NCBI GenBank assembly: GCA_003255065.1
Contig: QAOA01003368.1
Coordinates: forward strand, 1,237,321 to 1,301,320
Reading direction: 5' to 3'
Length of the DNA stretch: 64,000 nt
Source: Cercis canadensis
Taxonomy: Eukaryota > Streptophyta > Magnoliopsida > Fabales > Fabaceae
Shown here: piece by piece, positions 43,815 to 55,715 of the stretch
Position numbering within the stretch: position 1 is the stretch's first letter
Layout of the letters: every line of letters begins with the position of its first letter
The notes under the pieces: model-generated
Databases searched by the model: none
The model's input: the letters and a program-made list of their open reading frames with translations, nothing else
What the model was told of the DNA's origin: nothing
Translations under genes and position numbers: made by a program

Positions 43815-44158
43815 GCCAAGTGCCATCTTTATAGCACCTCCTAATTTTATCCTAGCCATGACTAAAGTAAATAACACAATTTGGGATTTTCATCATCTTC
43901 ACCATCCATTATATCCCTAGTGGATAAATTAATTTGGCATTTGTGCCAAGTTCATAGCCTCATACCCTCAAGGAGGTAATTCCTACAAAAAAAGATTTAG
44001 CCAACAGAGAATGAATGAGTTCGTAGAAGACAATTTTTTTAAAATAACATGTTAACATATAAATATAAGCATAATTCAAAAAATAAGTCACCTAAGAAAA
44101 TTTTCTACTTTCCAATCTGTTAGGATTAGGAATGCAATTTCAACAATGTTTTGGACCC
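43815..44158. other. Empty (uninserted) copy of the copia integration site
   Basis: This stretch matches 48575-48738 plus 49010-49194 with a few substitutions and small indels. Where the right-hand copy has an LTR between two GAGGT repeats, this copy has a single GAGGT (in CAAGGAGGTAATTCC, about 43970-43984). It ends at N 44159. It therefore represents the locus without the insertion. Confidence 0.8.
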
Positions 44159-44159
44159 N

Positions 44160-44237
44160 TAATCAGTCAAACTTAACTAATTACAACTAATTTGATTTAA
44201 TTATAACTAATGTAACTAATGATAACAGACTCTAATA
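44160..44237 (-). repeat. Partial 3' LTR of the Ty1-copia element
   Basis: 78 bases identical or nearly so to the end of the full LTR at 48927-49004. It is cut by N 44159 on the left and joins the polypurine tract on the right. In element orientation this is the start of the 3' LTR. Confidence 0.85.
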
Positions 44238-44250
44238 CGCCCCCTCAAGA
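44238..44250 (-). other. Polypurine tract of the Ty1-copia element
   Basis: On the minus strand TTGAGGGGGCG directly precedes the LTR start TATTAGAG, the expected position for the primer of plus-strand synthesis. Confidence 0.75.
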
Positions 44251-47200
44251 TGGCTGGTAAAGATCTTTGACAGCCATCTTGGATAACAAGGGAAACAGCA
44301 GAGTGGAAGGGAGAGGTTTGGTGAAGATGTCTGCCAACTGGTGCTGGGAGCGTATGGGCAGAAGTTTGATCAAACCAGAAGAAACTTTGTCTCTAACAAA
44401 GTGACAATCAATTTCAATATGTTTCGTTCTTTCATGAAACGTGGGATTGGAGGTAATGTGTATGGCTGCTTGATTATCACAAAACAGAAGAGCAGGGCTG
44501 CAAACAGGAACCTGAAAATCCTTGAGAAGGTGGGACAACCAGGTGAGTTCACTAGCAGTAGATGAAAGAGCACGGTATTCAGCTTCAGCAGAAGACCGAG
44601 ACACTGTGGTTTGCTTCTTAGCCTTCCAGGAGACCAGAGAATCACCAATGAAGATGCAAAATCCAGTGACAGACCTGCGAGTGTCCTGACATGCACCCCA
44701 ATCAGCATCAGAGAAGGCCTTAAGCTGCACTTTGGCAGAAACATCTGAGTATGCTCTCAACTGAAGAGAGGAAGAAGAAGAGAAAAAGAGACCCTGGCCA
44801 GGTTTGCCCTTCAAGTAACGAAGCAAATGATAGACAGCTTGAAGGTGAGGCAACCGAGGCTGAGCAAGGAATTGTGTGAGCTTATGGACAGCAAAGGTGA
44901 TGTCTGGCCTAGATAAGGTAAGGTAAAGAAGGCGACCAACAAGTCTTCTGTATAAAGTGCCATCAGGAAGTAGCTCACCAGTAGAAGCATGAAGTTCTGG
45001 TTTAGGGTCCATGGGCACAGAAGTGGGTTTGCAAGCCAAATAACCGGTGTCCTCAAGAAGATGCAAAGTGTAATGTCTTTGAGAAAGCACAATACCTTGG
45101 TGAGACCGAGAAATTTCAAGGCCAAGGAAATACTTGAGGGACCCCAGGTCTTTGAGCTTGAACTGTGTATGAAGAAAAACCTTTAAGGCAGCAATAGAGG
45201 AAAGACAAGGGCCAGCAATGATTATGTCGTCGACATAGACCAGAAGAGCAACAAAAGTAGAACCTGAACCCTGAGTAAACAAGGAATAGTCAGACTTGGA
45301 TTGTACAAACCCAAACTTGAGCAAGGCAAGTGAGAACTTGGAGTACCACTGTCGAGAAGCCTGCTTGAGGCCATAAATGGACTTGTGAAGTTTGCAAACC
45401 AGTTTCGCCCCCTGAGTATGGCACTGTGACTTAGGCATATAACCAAGAGGGAGATCCATATAAACTTCTTCAAATAGATCACCATTAAGGAAAGCATTGT
45501 TGACATCAAGCTGAGTCAAATGCCACTTTTGAGAAGCAGCAAGTGCAAGAAGAACCTTTACAGTGTTTTGCAACTGGAGAAAAAGTTTCAACAAAATCCA
45601 CACCCTCTTGTTGAGTGTATCCCTTGGCGACCAATCTGGCTTTATGCCTGTCCACCGAACCATCTGCCTTGCGCTTAATTTTGTAAATCCATTTACAGCC
45701 AATGGTGTGTTTGCCATGAGGCAAAGGAACCACAGACCAGGTGTGGTTGGTATCCATAGCCTGTAATTCAGCGGACATAGCTTCCCGCCAATGAGGATCC
45801 TTAACTGCTGTATGGTAAAACTGAGGTTCAAGTTGAGTGGAGACTTGAAGAATGAAGGATTTATGAGAGGGAGATAAAGCAGTATAGGAAAGATAGTTGC
45901 TAATGGGATAAGTGGAAGTACAAGGAGGTAAGGAAGAACCATGGAGCAAATTGCAATGAAACTCCTGAAGGTAAGAAGGAGGCTTGGAAATTCTGGTTGA
46001 TTTGCGGAGAAGCACTGCAGGAGAGTCAGGCACAGAATCTGGTACTGGGGCATTAGCAGGAACAGAATTTTGAACTGATGCAGTAGTAGGCACAGAATCT
46101 GGTACTGGTGTAGTAGCAGGCACAAAATCTGGTACTAGTGCAGGAGCAGTAGATTGTGGCTGAGGTGGAAAATCCAAAATGGCAGAAGGCAACACCAAGT
46201 CTGGAAAAGGATCAATGAGCTGAGCTGAGGCAGTGACAGTGTGAAAGGGAAAGATTTCTTCATGAAAAATGACATCCCGAGAGATAAACACTTGTTTGGT
46301 GACTACATCATAGAGTTTATAACCTTTCATGCCTGGAGGATAACCAAGGAATATGCATGTGCGAGCGCGAGGTTGAAATTTTGTTCTATGAGCAGTCAAT
46401 GTAGAGGCAAAAGCAAGGCAACCAAAAACTCTGAAACTAGAATAATCAGGGGTAGCCTTATAGAGTACCTCAAATGGAGAACGATGCTGAAGCAAGGGAG
46501 TAGGAGTTCTGTTAATCAGAAATGCAGCAGTTAAGATGCACTCACCCCAAAAAGCTATAGGAACTCTGGCTTGGAAGAAAAGTGCCCTGGCCACATTAAG
46601 GAGATGCTGGTGTTTACGTTCCACAACTGAGTTCTGTTGTGGTCGTTCAACACAAAAGAACTGGTGCAAAACCCCTTGTTCACTGAAGAAATCTTTAAAC
46701 AACAACTCAGGAGCATTGTCAGACCGAAATTGTTTAATTTTGGCATGAAACTGAGTGAGAATCATATGAAAAAAACGAGGAATAACAGAAGTCACTTCAC
46801 TCTTGTGCTTGAGCAAGAAAATCCAAGTAAAACGAGTGCAATCATCTACTAAGGTAAGGAAAAATTGATGACCCGTGTGTGAGAGTTCCTTGTAAGGACC
46901 CCAAATATCACAATGAATCAAGTCAAATGGGGAAGGAGACAAGTGATTATGAGATTCAAAGGATAAACGTCGTTGTTTAGCAAGGGGACAGACATAACAT
47001 GGTTGAACTTTATTGAAACCAGTAACATCACATGGTAGATGTCTCTTAATGCTGTCTAATCTTTTAAAAGAAATGTGGCCAAGTCTATTATGCCAAACAT
47101 GAAAGGAAACATGATTAACAAATGAATTAGAGACAGAATCTAAGCAATTCTTATTCAGAATGTAAAGTCCTTCATGTTTGTCACCCTTGCCAATCATCTT

Positions 47201-48573
47201 CTGGCTGCTGGTTTCCTGAATGACAAAGTAAGCAGGAAAGAAGCTCACTGTAAGGGAACTAGCAGAAACAAGAGCACTAACGGACAGGAGATTAAACTTG
47301 AACTGAGGAACAAAAAGGACATCCGTGAGTGTAAGCAAGGAACTTAATTTTACATCACCACAAAGAGACACAGGAATCTGACAATGATTAGGCAAGGTAA
47401 CAGTGGCATTCTTGATTGTCCTCAAAGAAGTGAAAGCAGAAGCAATAGAGCAGATATGTCTAGTGGCTCCTGAATCAACAATCCAATATTGATTGGAGGA
47501 GTAAGTAGTATGTAAACTGACAGATAGGCAAATACCTGTAGGATAAGAGGTAGGAGGACGATCATCATCTGTAGTGTGCTGGACAGATGTTGACAAATGA
47601 TTGGAGAGCATGGTCATGAGTTGCTGATATTGCGTGGAGTTCAGATTCTGAAGAAATCCTCCAACAGTAGCATTGTTTCCTTCTTCAGTGGATGAATGGG
47701 AGGAAACCTGATTTACAGCAGCACCTTGCCTATGCTTGTAACCAGGAGGATAGCCATGGATTTTGTAGCATCTGTCAACAGTGTGACCATGAAACTTGCA
47801 GTGAGTGCAATAAGGACGATCCTTCTTTGGTCCTCTATTTCCTACAGCAGTAAAATTCTGGTTGCTACCCTTGGGATTGTCAACCTTAGTAGTAAAGGCC
47901 ATGTTGCTAGGAGGTTCAAGATTAGAAGAAACTTGAGTAGCAATTTTCCTTTGGTTTTCTTCTTGAGAGACCAGAGCAAAAACCTTGTTAATGGGAGGCA
48001 TGGGGTCCATAAGAAGCAACTGACCACGAATTTGTGAAAAGGAATCATGTAATCCCATGAGGAAGGACATGATATACTCCATTTGATAGTGATAGTGAAG
48101 ATCCTTAACACCTCCACAAGTGCACTTTCCACAAGTACAGAGAGGTCTATAATTGCTTAATTCATCCCAAATTGTTTTCAGCTTGGTAAAGTAGATACTG
48201 ACAGAAAACTGTTCTTGATTTAGATTCATCAATTCGCGTCTCAATTGGAAAATCCTAGGGCCATTGCGTTGCTGAAATCGATCTCTAAGATCAATCCAAT
48301 CTCAAATGCAGTTTCAGAGAAAATAACACTAGCAGAAATATCCTTGGATATTGAATTGAGAATCCAGGATATAACAATGTTGTTATTCCGGTACCAGGAA
48401 TTTAGAAGACCAGAATTTGTACCTTCTGGTTTAACGATCGAACCATCGATGAATCCTAACTTATTCTTGACTGAGAGAGCAATCAGCATGGCTCGACTCC
48501 AGGAAGCATAGTTCTCTCCAGTGAGAGGCTGTGAAACAAGAATCAAGCCAGGATTATCTGAATGATGAAGATA
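44245..48573 (-). pseudogene. Ty1-copia gag-pol, broken by two frameshifts
   Basis: The coding region runs on the minus strand from the N at 48574 to a stop at 44245. Gag starts with the copia N-terminal motif (LVSQPLTGENYASWSRAM). A one-base loss near 48290-48300 shifts the frame. The 912-codon frame from 48244 then holds gag with the CCHC knuckle (residues 146-159), protease DSGA (257-260, near 47476), the pre-integrase HNRLGHIS and the integrase core (HCDIWGP, RSDNAPE, VVERKHQHLL). The order PR-INT-RT-RH is that of Ty1-copia. A second shift near 45572-45585 moves reverse transcriptase into another frame, which carries [24 protein letters not shown] and the RNase H segment [17 protein letters not shown], ending with [11 protein letters not shown]. 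The long open frames around only two lesions indicate a young copy. Confidence 0.93.
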
Positions 48574-48574
48574 N

Positions 48575-49194
48575 GTGCCATCTTTAAAGTTATAGCACCT
48601 CCTAATTTTATCCTAGCCATGACTAAAGTAAATAACACAATTTGGGATTTTCATCATCTTCACCATCCATTATATCCCTAGTGGATAAATTAGTTTGGCA
48701 TTTGTGCCAAGTTCATAGCCTCATACCCTCAAGGAGGTTATTGAGCAAGCGGAAGTCAGAGAGAGAAGAGAGAAAAGAATAGTGTGAGAGAAGATTGAAT
48801 CTTCATTTCATCATAAAAGTGGTTACTGTACATCAGAGTAGATAGCTATATATATAGCTATATCAGGAAAGCTGTTGTAACAGCTGTAATAACTGACTAA
48901 GCAAATAAGAAAGTCAACAACTAACTTAATCAGTCAAACTTAACTAATTACAACTAATTTGATTTAATTATAACTAATGTAACTAATGATAACAGACTCT
49001 AATAGAGGTAATTCCTACAAAAAAAGATTTAGCCAACAGAGAATGAATGAGTTCGTAGAAGACAATTTTTTTAAAATAACATGTTAACATATAAATATAA
49101 GCATAATTCAAAAAAAAGTCACCTAAGAAAATTTTCTACTTTCCAATCTGTTAGGATTAGGAATGCAATTTCAACAATGTTTTGGACCCAGTAT
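48575..49194. other. Second copy of the copia locus flanks, carrying one LTR
   Basis: After the N at 48574 the host flank found at 43815 restarts, runs to GAGGT (48734-48738), is interrupted by a single LTR, and resumes at a second GAGGT (49005-49009) to about 49194, where it passes into sequence not present on the left copy. Confidence 0.8.
48739..49004 (-). mobile_element. 266-bp LTR with 5-bp target duplication (solo LTR or collapsed element)
   Basis: The LTR ends are TATTGAGC and CTCTAATA (plus strand), an inverted TATT.G/C.AATA pair. It is flanked by GAGGT on both sides. Its last 78 bases equal the partial LTR at 44160-44237 next to the polypurine tract, so it belongs to the same element. 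As assembled it is a solo LTR. If the internal region was misplaced during assembly, it stands for both LTRs of the full insertion. Confidence 0.82.
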
Positions 49195-51029
49195 AATTCT
49201 AAAAAACTCTTTGGAAAACAAGTTATTTCCGGTTTGTCCGCTGGCCGTCTTTGCTGTCCTTCTGAATGAGGTTGCCATTGTTAGGAAGGATGGATAGTTT
49301 TGTTAAAGTACCGAAAAGCTTGGGAGTCTGGTTTCACTTACAAGAACTACCAACGCAACAATAACTTTAGTATGTTTCACTTTATGGGTAACCACTTAGG
49401 TTACCAGTTGTCCAGTTAGTGATGTTTCAATTACGAGGGGTGCTAATGTAGTAGTAAACTTGGTACTTGGACCTAGTGGTAACCTTGGTACTTAGAACTA
49501 GAGGGAATCTTGCATGTTGATGTTGTGTAACTTGGTTTGAGTCTATGAGCTAGGCTATTGACAATGAAGGGAAAAAGAGGGTAAAAAAGAGAGAGAGAGA
49601 GAGAGAGAGGTTAGGCTACTGAGTATTGAGATTCACATTATCTACCGTTGCATGCATTGCAGAGGAGTTAGAAAATGGGAAATGTTTGATTTTTACCGTT
49701 ATACCACAAATCTTGGCTTTTTACTTACTTATTCATCTCTCTATTCACTTGCTTGCGTGGAAGCTCTCATTTGAACCATCAGGACCACTTTCCTCTACTT
49801 CCTCACTTGAAACTAGAGGGAATCCTACATGAGTAAGCTTTTCAAAGATATCACTTTATGCAAAAAATATCCGTTCAGGACAAGAAACAAGCAGTTTCAT
49901 TGTAGCTCAGTTGCTATGTTTAATTTAAAATAATTCTATACGCTTAAAAATATATAAAGTATAAACCAATCCCATTTTTTTAAAAAAATTAAATTAAATT
50001 ACAAAAAATACGATGGTGTGTATCAAATGTTAACTACTTTGCTTGCCTTACATAAAGGTTCTAATACTTTTGTAAGTACATATTTCACATAAAAGTTGTA
50101 TGCATCCTCAGCATTGACAAACTTCATTTGTCTACATCATCACATGTCATTTTAGTTATGTCTTTCTTATACTCAACATTTATATTATACAAACGGTCAA
50201 TTTCTCATCCATTTATCTGTTACATAAACATTATAAACTTGAAGTTAGTACTAATAATTATACTTAATTTAATTTATGCTTCTGCTCAAAGAATATATAA
50301 GGACACACCCTAAATGAATCAATCATTCCACCATAAACACTCATGTCTACAATTCTCATTTAAACACTACTATCTATAACTTTTATACAATAATTTCACA
50401 CATGGTTATATATTCAAACTCATTCAATACTAGATTACATGATTTTGATAACTAACTTCATATTTTCATATCACGTTCAAACATCACGACATAAAACTAC
50501 ACTACTTAAAAAAATATAACCCAAATACAACTATATATACAATTCATGAATCAACTATCTTACCATGTTTCAGAAAATATCTCTAAATGAAAGCACATTT
50601 CTAGCTTTAAAACCAAACTCATACTATATTTACGAAAATAGTCCCATCATGGTTATCATCTCTTAGTTAAAATGTCTTCCTATATATAACGATGTAAATC
50701 CATATAACAAAAACATATGTTTCTTTCACTCCAGTAAATACTATGTTTCCATCGTATTTATAATGCTCTATGAAAATGCACCTTTATTGAACGCAACTCA
50801 ATGACATATATTTTTATTTTTTACATTTAATAGTAAATGCCTTCTCTAATTGATCCCTCCTTCAAAAGTTTGAAGTTCCTTTCTGTTTGTGCAGCAATTC
50901 CACTTCTAAATGAGTTGGCACATGCCTTTCACATACAATCACATATACCGTGGGATGGATGACCATGTTACAATGAGGTACCAATTTATAATACATAATA
51001 ATGTCTTCCAAACACTCTAGTTCATCTTC
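49195..51029. other. Intergenic, AT-rich
   Basis: A (GA)n run lies at 49588-49608. No gene was recognised. Confidence 0.4.
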
Positions 51030-51420
51030 TCAATTGCATAATAACTCCTCCCCCCAATCGTATAATGCAAATAGAAATTTCAATTTTCAACCCCACAATG
51101 CCGTTATTCCAACTCCAAAGAAAGACCAGTATCTCACTTGTATGTATCACCAATTCAGCCCACAACAGCTCTGCAACCATAATCACTCGTAAATAAATAA
51201 GAAGAATTTCATTATCGGTCAACTAGAATTAAGACATTTCATATGATTGAGCTCAACTTCCCAATTTGTAGAATATCTCTCCCCAATCTGACTATGCGCG
51301 TAGAATTTTCAACCCCACGACGTCGTTCTTTCAAGACCCAACATTTAAGCAAATTCATCACATTTCAATTAGCAATTCAACCCACAAAAGCTCAGCAAAA
51401 AATTCACTCCTAAACATCTC
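51030..51420. repeat. Diverged tandem duplication (~160 bp units)
   Basis: About 51030-51190 and 51260-51420 share a series of blocks in the same order (CCCCAATC, GTAGAA/AATAGAAATTTC, TTTTCAACCCCACRA, CAATTCARCCCACAA, GCTC.GCAA). They are considerably diverged, so the duplication is old. No coding signal. Confidence 0.5.
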
Positions 51421-51703
51421 ACTCTGTATTTCATTCTTGACCAAACTAGCAATTCATACATTTCATAATAGATTAGACCGAATAGAATAAAATCAGTGTC
51501 AACTTATGAATTTTACTAATTTATAGGGGTCAATTTATAATTTATTCAAATAACTGGGCACAAACCAAATTATTTCAATAACCACCTCAACCCTTCCATT
51601 TCACCTACACGTGCCTGCTTTTTATTGGATGTGTATTGTTTGTCAAGTAGGGTACTTGTGCTACTTGTGGCAACAAAGTCACACTCTTTTGTTATTGCTA
51701 TTT

Positions 51704-51889
51704 TTTTTTTCTTTGGTTAAACAACGGGGCAAAGCCCAGCAAGAGAAAACTACGAAGAGACTANTTAAACAACGGGGCAAAGCCCAAGAGAAACAAATTA
51801 CGAAGAGACTAAGACAGGAACTGATCTGGGCACAGCAATTCCCAAACAGTCCTCTAACAAAGGCTCCCTAATACAGGTGGGAGGAACAC
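51704..51889 (-). mobile_element. 5'-truncated LINE 3' tail with 12-bp target duplication
   Basis: TTATTGCTATTT flanks the segment at 51692-51703 and 51890-51901. The left end on the plus strand is a T run, that is, a poly-A tail on the minus strand. The body ends GGGCTTTGCCCCGTTG before the tail, like the second LINE tail at 62504-62803. An N at 51764 splits it, and a ~47-bp block is repeated on both sides (51717-51763 and 51765-51811). Confidence 0.7.
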
Positions 51890-51901
51890 TTATTGCTATT
51901 T

Positions 51902-53692
51902 CTTAACATGATAAAGACATAAAGTTATGATTGTGAATTTGCTTAAATTCGATAAATGATATAGAATTATTATTGAAGGGTATTTTTTTTTTGAGTCATT
52001 ATTTTCACATCTAATTTTATTTAATGTCTAAATATAATATAAATTAATTTACTCTCATTTAATATAAATTTTTTTAGTCAAAGTTAAAAACTTTTTATAT
52101 TAATTAAAAATAATTTATTTTATATCATATTTAGACATTAAATAAGGTATGTTATTAACAAAATATAGTATAAAAGTAATGGCTCCTTTTTTTTTTTTTT
52201 TTTACTTTCATCTCTAATGTTAAATAAGTTTGGACAGGTTCTCATTAAATTATGGACGAGGTCCTTTTTGAAAAATTTAAGTTTGATGTAGTGTAAAAAA
52301 TTTTACATAGTCGATGAATCATAGATATGGTTATGTATTAAAAAAAATTAAAAACCTTTATTGTACATAAAGTTATTTTAATAATGTGATATTTGATGAT
52401 AGCGCATAAAATTTTATATTAACTATAGATCAAATTTAAAGTCTTAATTTTTATTTAAGAAATTAACTTAAAACAAGTGCTTTTTCCTTTTTGGATTTTT
52501 CAGTATTTTGTACGTATAATGCTACCGATTTTTGTAATTAAGAATAACAATTATGTTGAATGAATTGTCTAGAGAAATATTCATATAATAAATATTTATT
52601 TGATTTAACTATTTATACAAACTTAAAATAACTCATAACAAGTTAATAATTATCATATGAGTTGTGTCCATAAAATCATCCGAACATGAAAAAGAAATTG
52701 TTAACTGCTGATGAATTTAAAGCAAATCCATCATAATGAAGTTTCAAAGCATAACTTTAAGGAGAATTAGTAGTGACTTTTTGTTTGGCCATTAGATAAA
52801 GAGAGTAAATTTTGAATTAAGGATATTGAAAGATTAAACAATAAAACTTGGTTTTTTCTGGTCATTTTACTATAAATAAGTCCTCATTCACTTCAACTTT
52901 CCATGATGAGCCAAGTGAGAAGCCATAAACTGCTTTTGAGGTCTAATAGATTTGATTGGCAACAAAACCAGGGCTCCACTACCTCAAATCACCTCAACAA
53001 AAAGCAACGCATGGATATGACATGCAACTTTTTCCATCACAGATTCGCAAATGCATAAATTAAACGAGCATCATATATATATAATACATGGTACATTCAT
53101 TGAACACGTCTTAATTTGTTAACAGAGTCTGCAACATATATTTCATTCTTTCTGATAAAATATTTTAAATTCAATTAGACTTCATAGTAACTAAATAGCA
53201 CTCAACAGTGGTAAAGTTAGCATAAATATTTTAAAGGGGTTAAAATATAATTAATAAGAATATATATGAAATTTTTATAATTTTGAGGGGTTAAACATGT
53301 ATTTTTTTTTTAAATAATAATTTGCAGTATACTTTCTTTTTATTTCTCTAGTTTTACAATAGATTCTTCATTTTTATCTCATAGTTAAATTTAGCTGTAG
53401 ATTGCTTCCTAGATCCATAGTTCATTTCGTATGAAACTAGTTACTACTGATAATCAACTATCAAACTAAAATTTATCAACCCTGCCATAGACGAGTCAAT
53501 GTGAAAATAATAATATTCCTTCTACTTGGAGCAAAGATTTATTATATAAAACATAACGTAAGTGCTGCACTTCCATAAAATATCAAACATCAATAAAAGG
53601 AAGCAATTAAAAGGATATGTTTCTACTTGTTTTTTGTTTTTTTTTCTTTTCTTTCTCTCTCTTCTCTTTTTTTTATTAGATAAAAAAATTTA
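51902..53692. other. Intergenic with one MITE
   Basis: About 52008-52150 is a copy of the AT-rich palindromic family at 2930-3110. The rest shows no coding signal. Confidence 0.4.
52008..52150. mobile_element. Palindromic AT-rich MITE (same family as 2930-3110)
   Basis: TTATTTAATGTCTAAATAT on the left is matched in inverted orientation near 52125-52145. The central segment (TTTAATATAAATTTTTTTAG and AAAGTTAAAAACTTTT) matches the other copy. Non-coding. Confidence 0.5.
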
Positions 53693-53996
53693 GAGTAAAT
53701 TATTGTTAAGTCATTCAACTAAAAAATATTTAAGTGGGTCACTCATAAAAATAATATATGAATGGGTTATAATTATTGTTAAATTTTTAAATTTACATTT
53801 CATTGACTAATGGTCATGATATATTGATCATTGGTCATTTTGTATTTTTTAATGGTTATCATATATTGATAAGTGATTATTCTATGTATGCCAATAGTCA
53901 TCAATAAAAATAATTAATTTGAAAAGTTAACAACAATTGTATAATCCATCTAAAATAATTTAATTTTTATTGAAGTGACTTAATAATAATTTACTC
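53693..53996. mobile_element. Inverted-repeat MITE (~304 bp)
   Basis: Starts GAGTAAATTATTGTTAAGTC and ends with its near-complement GACTTAATAATAATTTACTC. Inner arms (GGGTTATAATTATTGTTAA against TTAACAACAATTGTATAATCC) also pair. A left-truncated second copy begins right after N 54734 as part of the larger duplication. Confidence 0.65.
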
Positions 53997-54252
53997 AAAA
54001 AAGGACTTAATTTAGTTATGTTTTCTTTTTAATTGACAAGAACATACGATTGATATCCAATAATACAATAGATCATTGTGTTAACAAGTGTAATAGCCAA
54101 CAAGATATCCTCAAGGAATTGTGTTGAGGAGGAATTTAAAATGGAGAATTTTCACAGTGAATATATGAGTATAATTTTTTTGATAAAAAGGAAAAAGGAA
54201 ATAACGAAACATAGAAGGTGTTGGTAATAAAATAAAATAAAATAAAAAATTT

Positions 54253-54293
54253 GCTGACATGCAGGATTTGAACCAACGACCTAAGGGTTTAAG
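54253..54293 (-). pseudogene. 3' half of a tRNA-Lys-like sequence
   Basis: Immediately 3' of tRNA-His on the minus strand is a 41-base segment with a CTTAA anticodon-loop-like start, GGTC variable loop, a perfect RNA polymerase III B box (GGTTCAAATCC) and a 3' end CAGC, followed by a T run. It resembles the 3' half of tRNA-Lys(CUU). No 5' half is present. The allele copy is at 55230-55270. Confidence 0.45.
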
Positions 54294-54365
54294 TGTGGCT
54301 GCTGGGATTCGAGCCCAGGTCTCCACGGCCACAACGTGGAATTCTTACCACTAAACTACAGCCAC
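54294..54365 (-). tRNA. tRNA-His (GUG)
   Basis: The minus strand folds as a standard 72-base tRNA: acceptor GTGGCTG pairs with CAGCCAC plus discriminator A, anticodon stem CCACG/CGTGG encloses TTGTGGC (anticodon GTG), and the T loop is TTCGAAT-like (GCTCGAATCCC). No intron. It appears a complete nuclear-type gene. Confidence 0.95.
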
Positions 54366-54658
54366 TTGTTGATTATAGTCTCGAACAAAATATATCATGT
54401 TATGGAAATTATAAACATGATAATCTGTGACGTGATTTTAGCTTAATGTAAAGAAGAGAAAAAAATCTCTAAATGTGCCAATTGAATCAAATTCACACAC
54501 ATTATATGTAGTTTTATGGATAAAATTTGTGCCTATATCATTTTGTTGTGTATATATGTTAGTACTACTCCACATTTACAATGCTACAATTGATAAGATA
54601 AACAATAAATGAGAGAATATTATATGTTTCTGTGACATTTTTTTTTTGCTATCATGAT

Positions 54659-54693
<35 letters not shown>

Positions 54694-55270
54694 AATTCAA
54701 GAGTTTTTATTCTTTATTATACATTTTTTTTTANAAATAATATATAAATGGGTTATAATTATTGTTAAATTTTTAAATTTACATTTCATTGACTAATGGT
54801 CATGATATATTGATCATTGGTCATTTTGTATTTTTTAATGGTTATCATATATTGATAAGTGATTATTCTATGTATGCCAATAGTCATCAATAAAAATAAT
54901 TAATTTGAAAAGTTAACAACAATTGTATAATCCATCTAAAATAATTTAATTTTTATTGAAGTGACTTAATAATAATTTACTCAAAAAAGGACTTAATTTA
55001 GTTATGTTTTCTTTTTAATTGACAAGAACATACGATTGATATCCAATAATACAATAGATCATTGTGTTAACAAGTGTAATAGCCAACAAGATATCCTCAA
55101 GGAATTGTGTTGAGGAGGAATTTAAAATGGAGAATTTTCATATGAGTATAATTTTTTTGATAAAAAGGAAAAAGGAAATAACGAAACATAGAAGGTGTTG
55201 GTAATAAAATAAAATAAAATAAAAAATTTGCTGACATGCAGGATTTGAACCAACGACCTAAGGGTTTAAG

Positions 55271-55342
55271 TGTGGCTGCTGGGATTCGAGCCCAGGTCTC
55301 CACGGCCACAACGTGGAATTCTTACCACTAAACTACAGCCAC
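55271..55342 (-). tRNA. tRNA-His (GUG), second copy (probably the other allele)
   Basis: Identical to the tRNA at 54294-54365, at a constant offset of 977 bases, inside the duplication around the N at 54734. It is probably the allelic copy rather than a second gene. Confidence 0.85.
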
Positions 55343-55715
55343 TTGTTGATTATAGTCTCGAACAAAATATATCATGTTATGGANTGTTATGGAAATTACA
55401 AACATGATAATCTGTGACGTGATTTTAGCTTAAGGTAAAGAAGAGAAAAAAATCTCTAAATGTGCCAATTGAATCAAATTCACACACATTATATGTAGTT
55501 TTATGGATAAAATTTGTGCCTATATCATTTTGTTGTGTATATAACTGTATATATGTTAGTACTACTCCACATTTACAATGCTACAATTGATAAGATAAAC
55601 AATAAATGAGAGAATATTATATGTTTCTGTGACATTTTTTTTTGCTATCATGATGGATATATATATATATATATATATAAAGTAATTCAAGAGTTTTTAT
55701 TCTTTATTATACACT

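Larger units (their letters stand above)
53745..55715. repeat. ~970-bp duplication containing tRNA-His around an N
   Basis: Copy 1 (about 53745-54733) and copy 2 (54735-55715) flank the N at 54734, with a further N at 55384 inside copy 2. The copies differ by scattered substitutions, short indels (9 bases near 54158 and about 10 near 55545) and (TA)n length (54660-54691 against 55657-55679). This pattern fits two alleles placed in tandem. Confidence 0.88.

Noticed and set aside
54111-55309. Frames of 73 and 70 codons at 54111-54332 and 55097-55309 on the minus strand, identical at the N-terminus
   Set aside because: They read through the tRNA-His gene and its flank, and are duplicated only because the region is duplicated.
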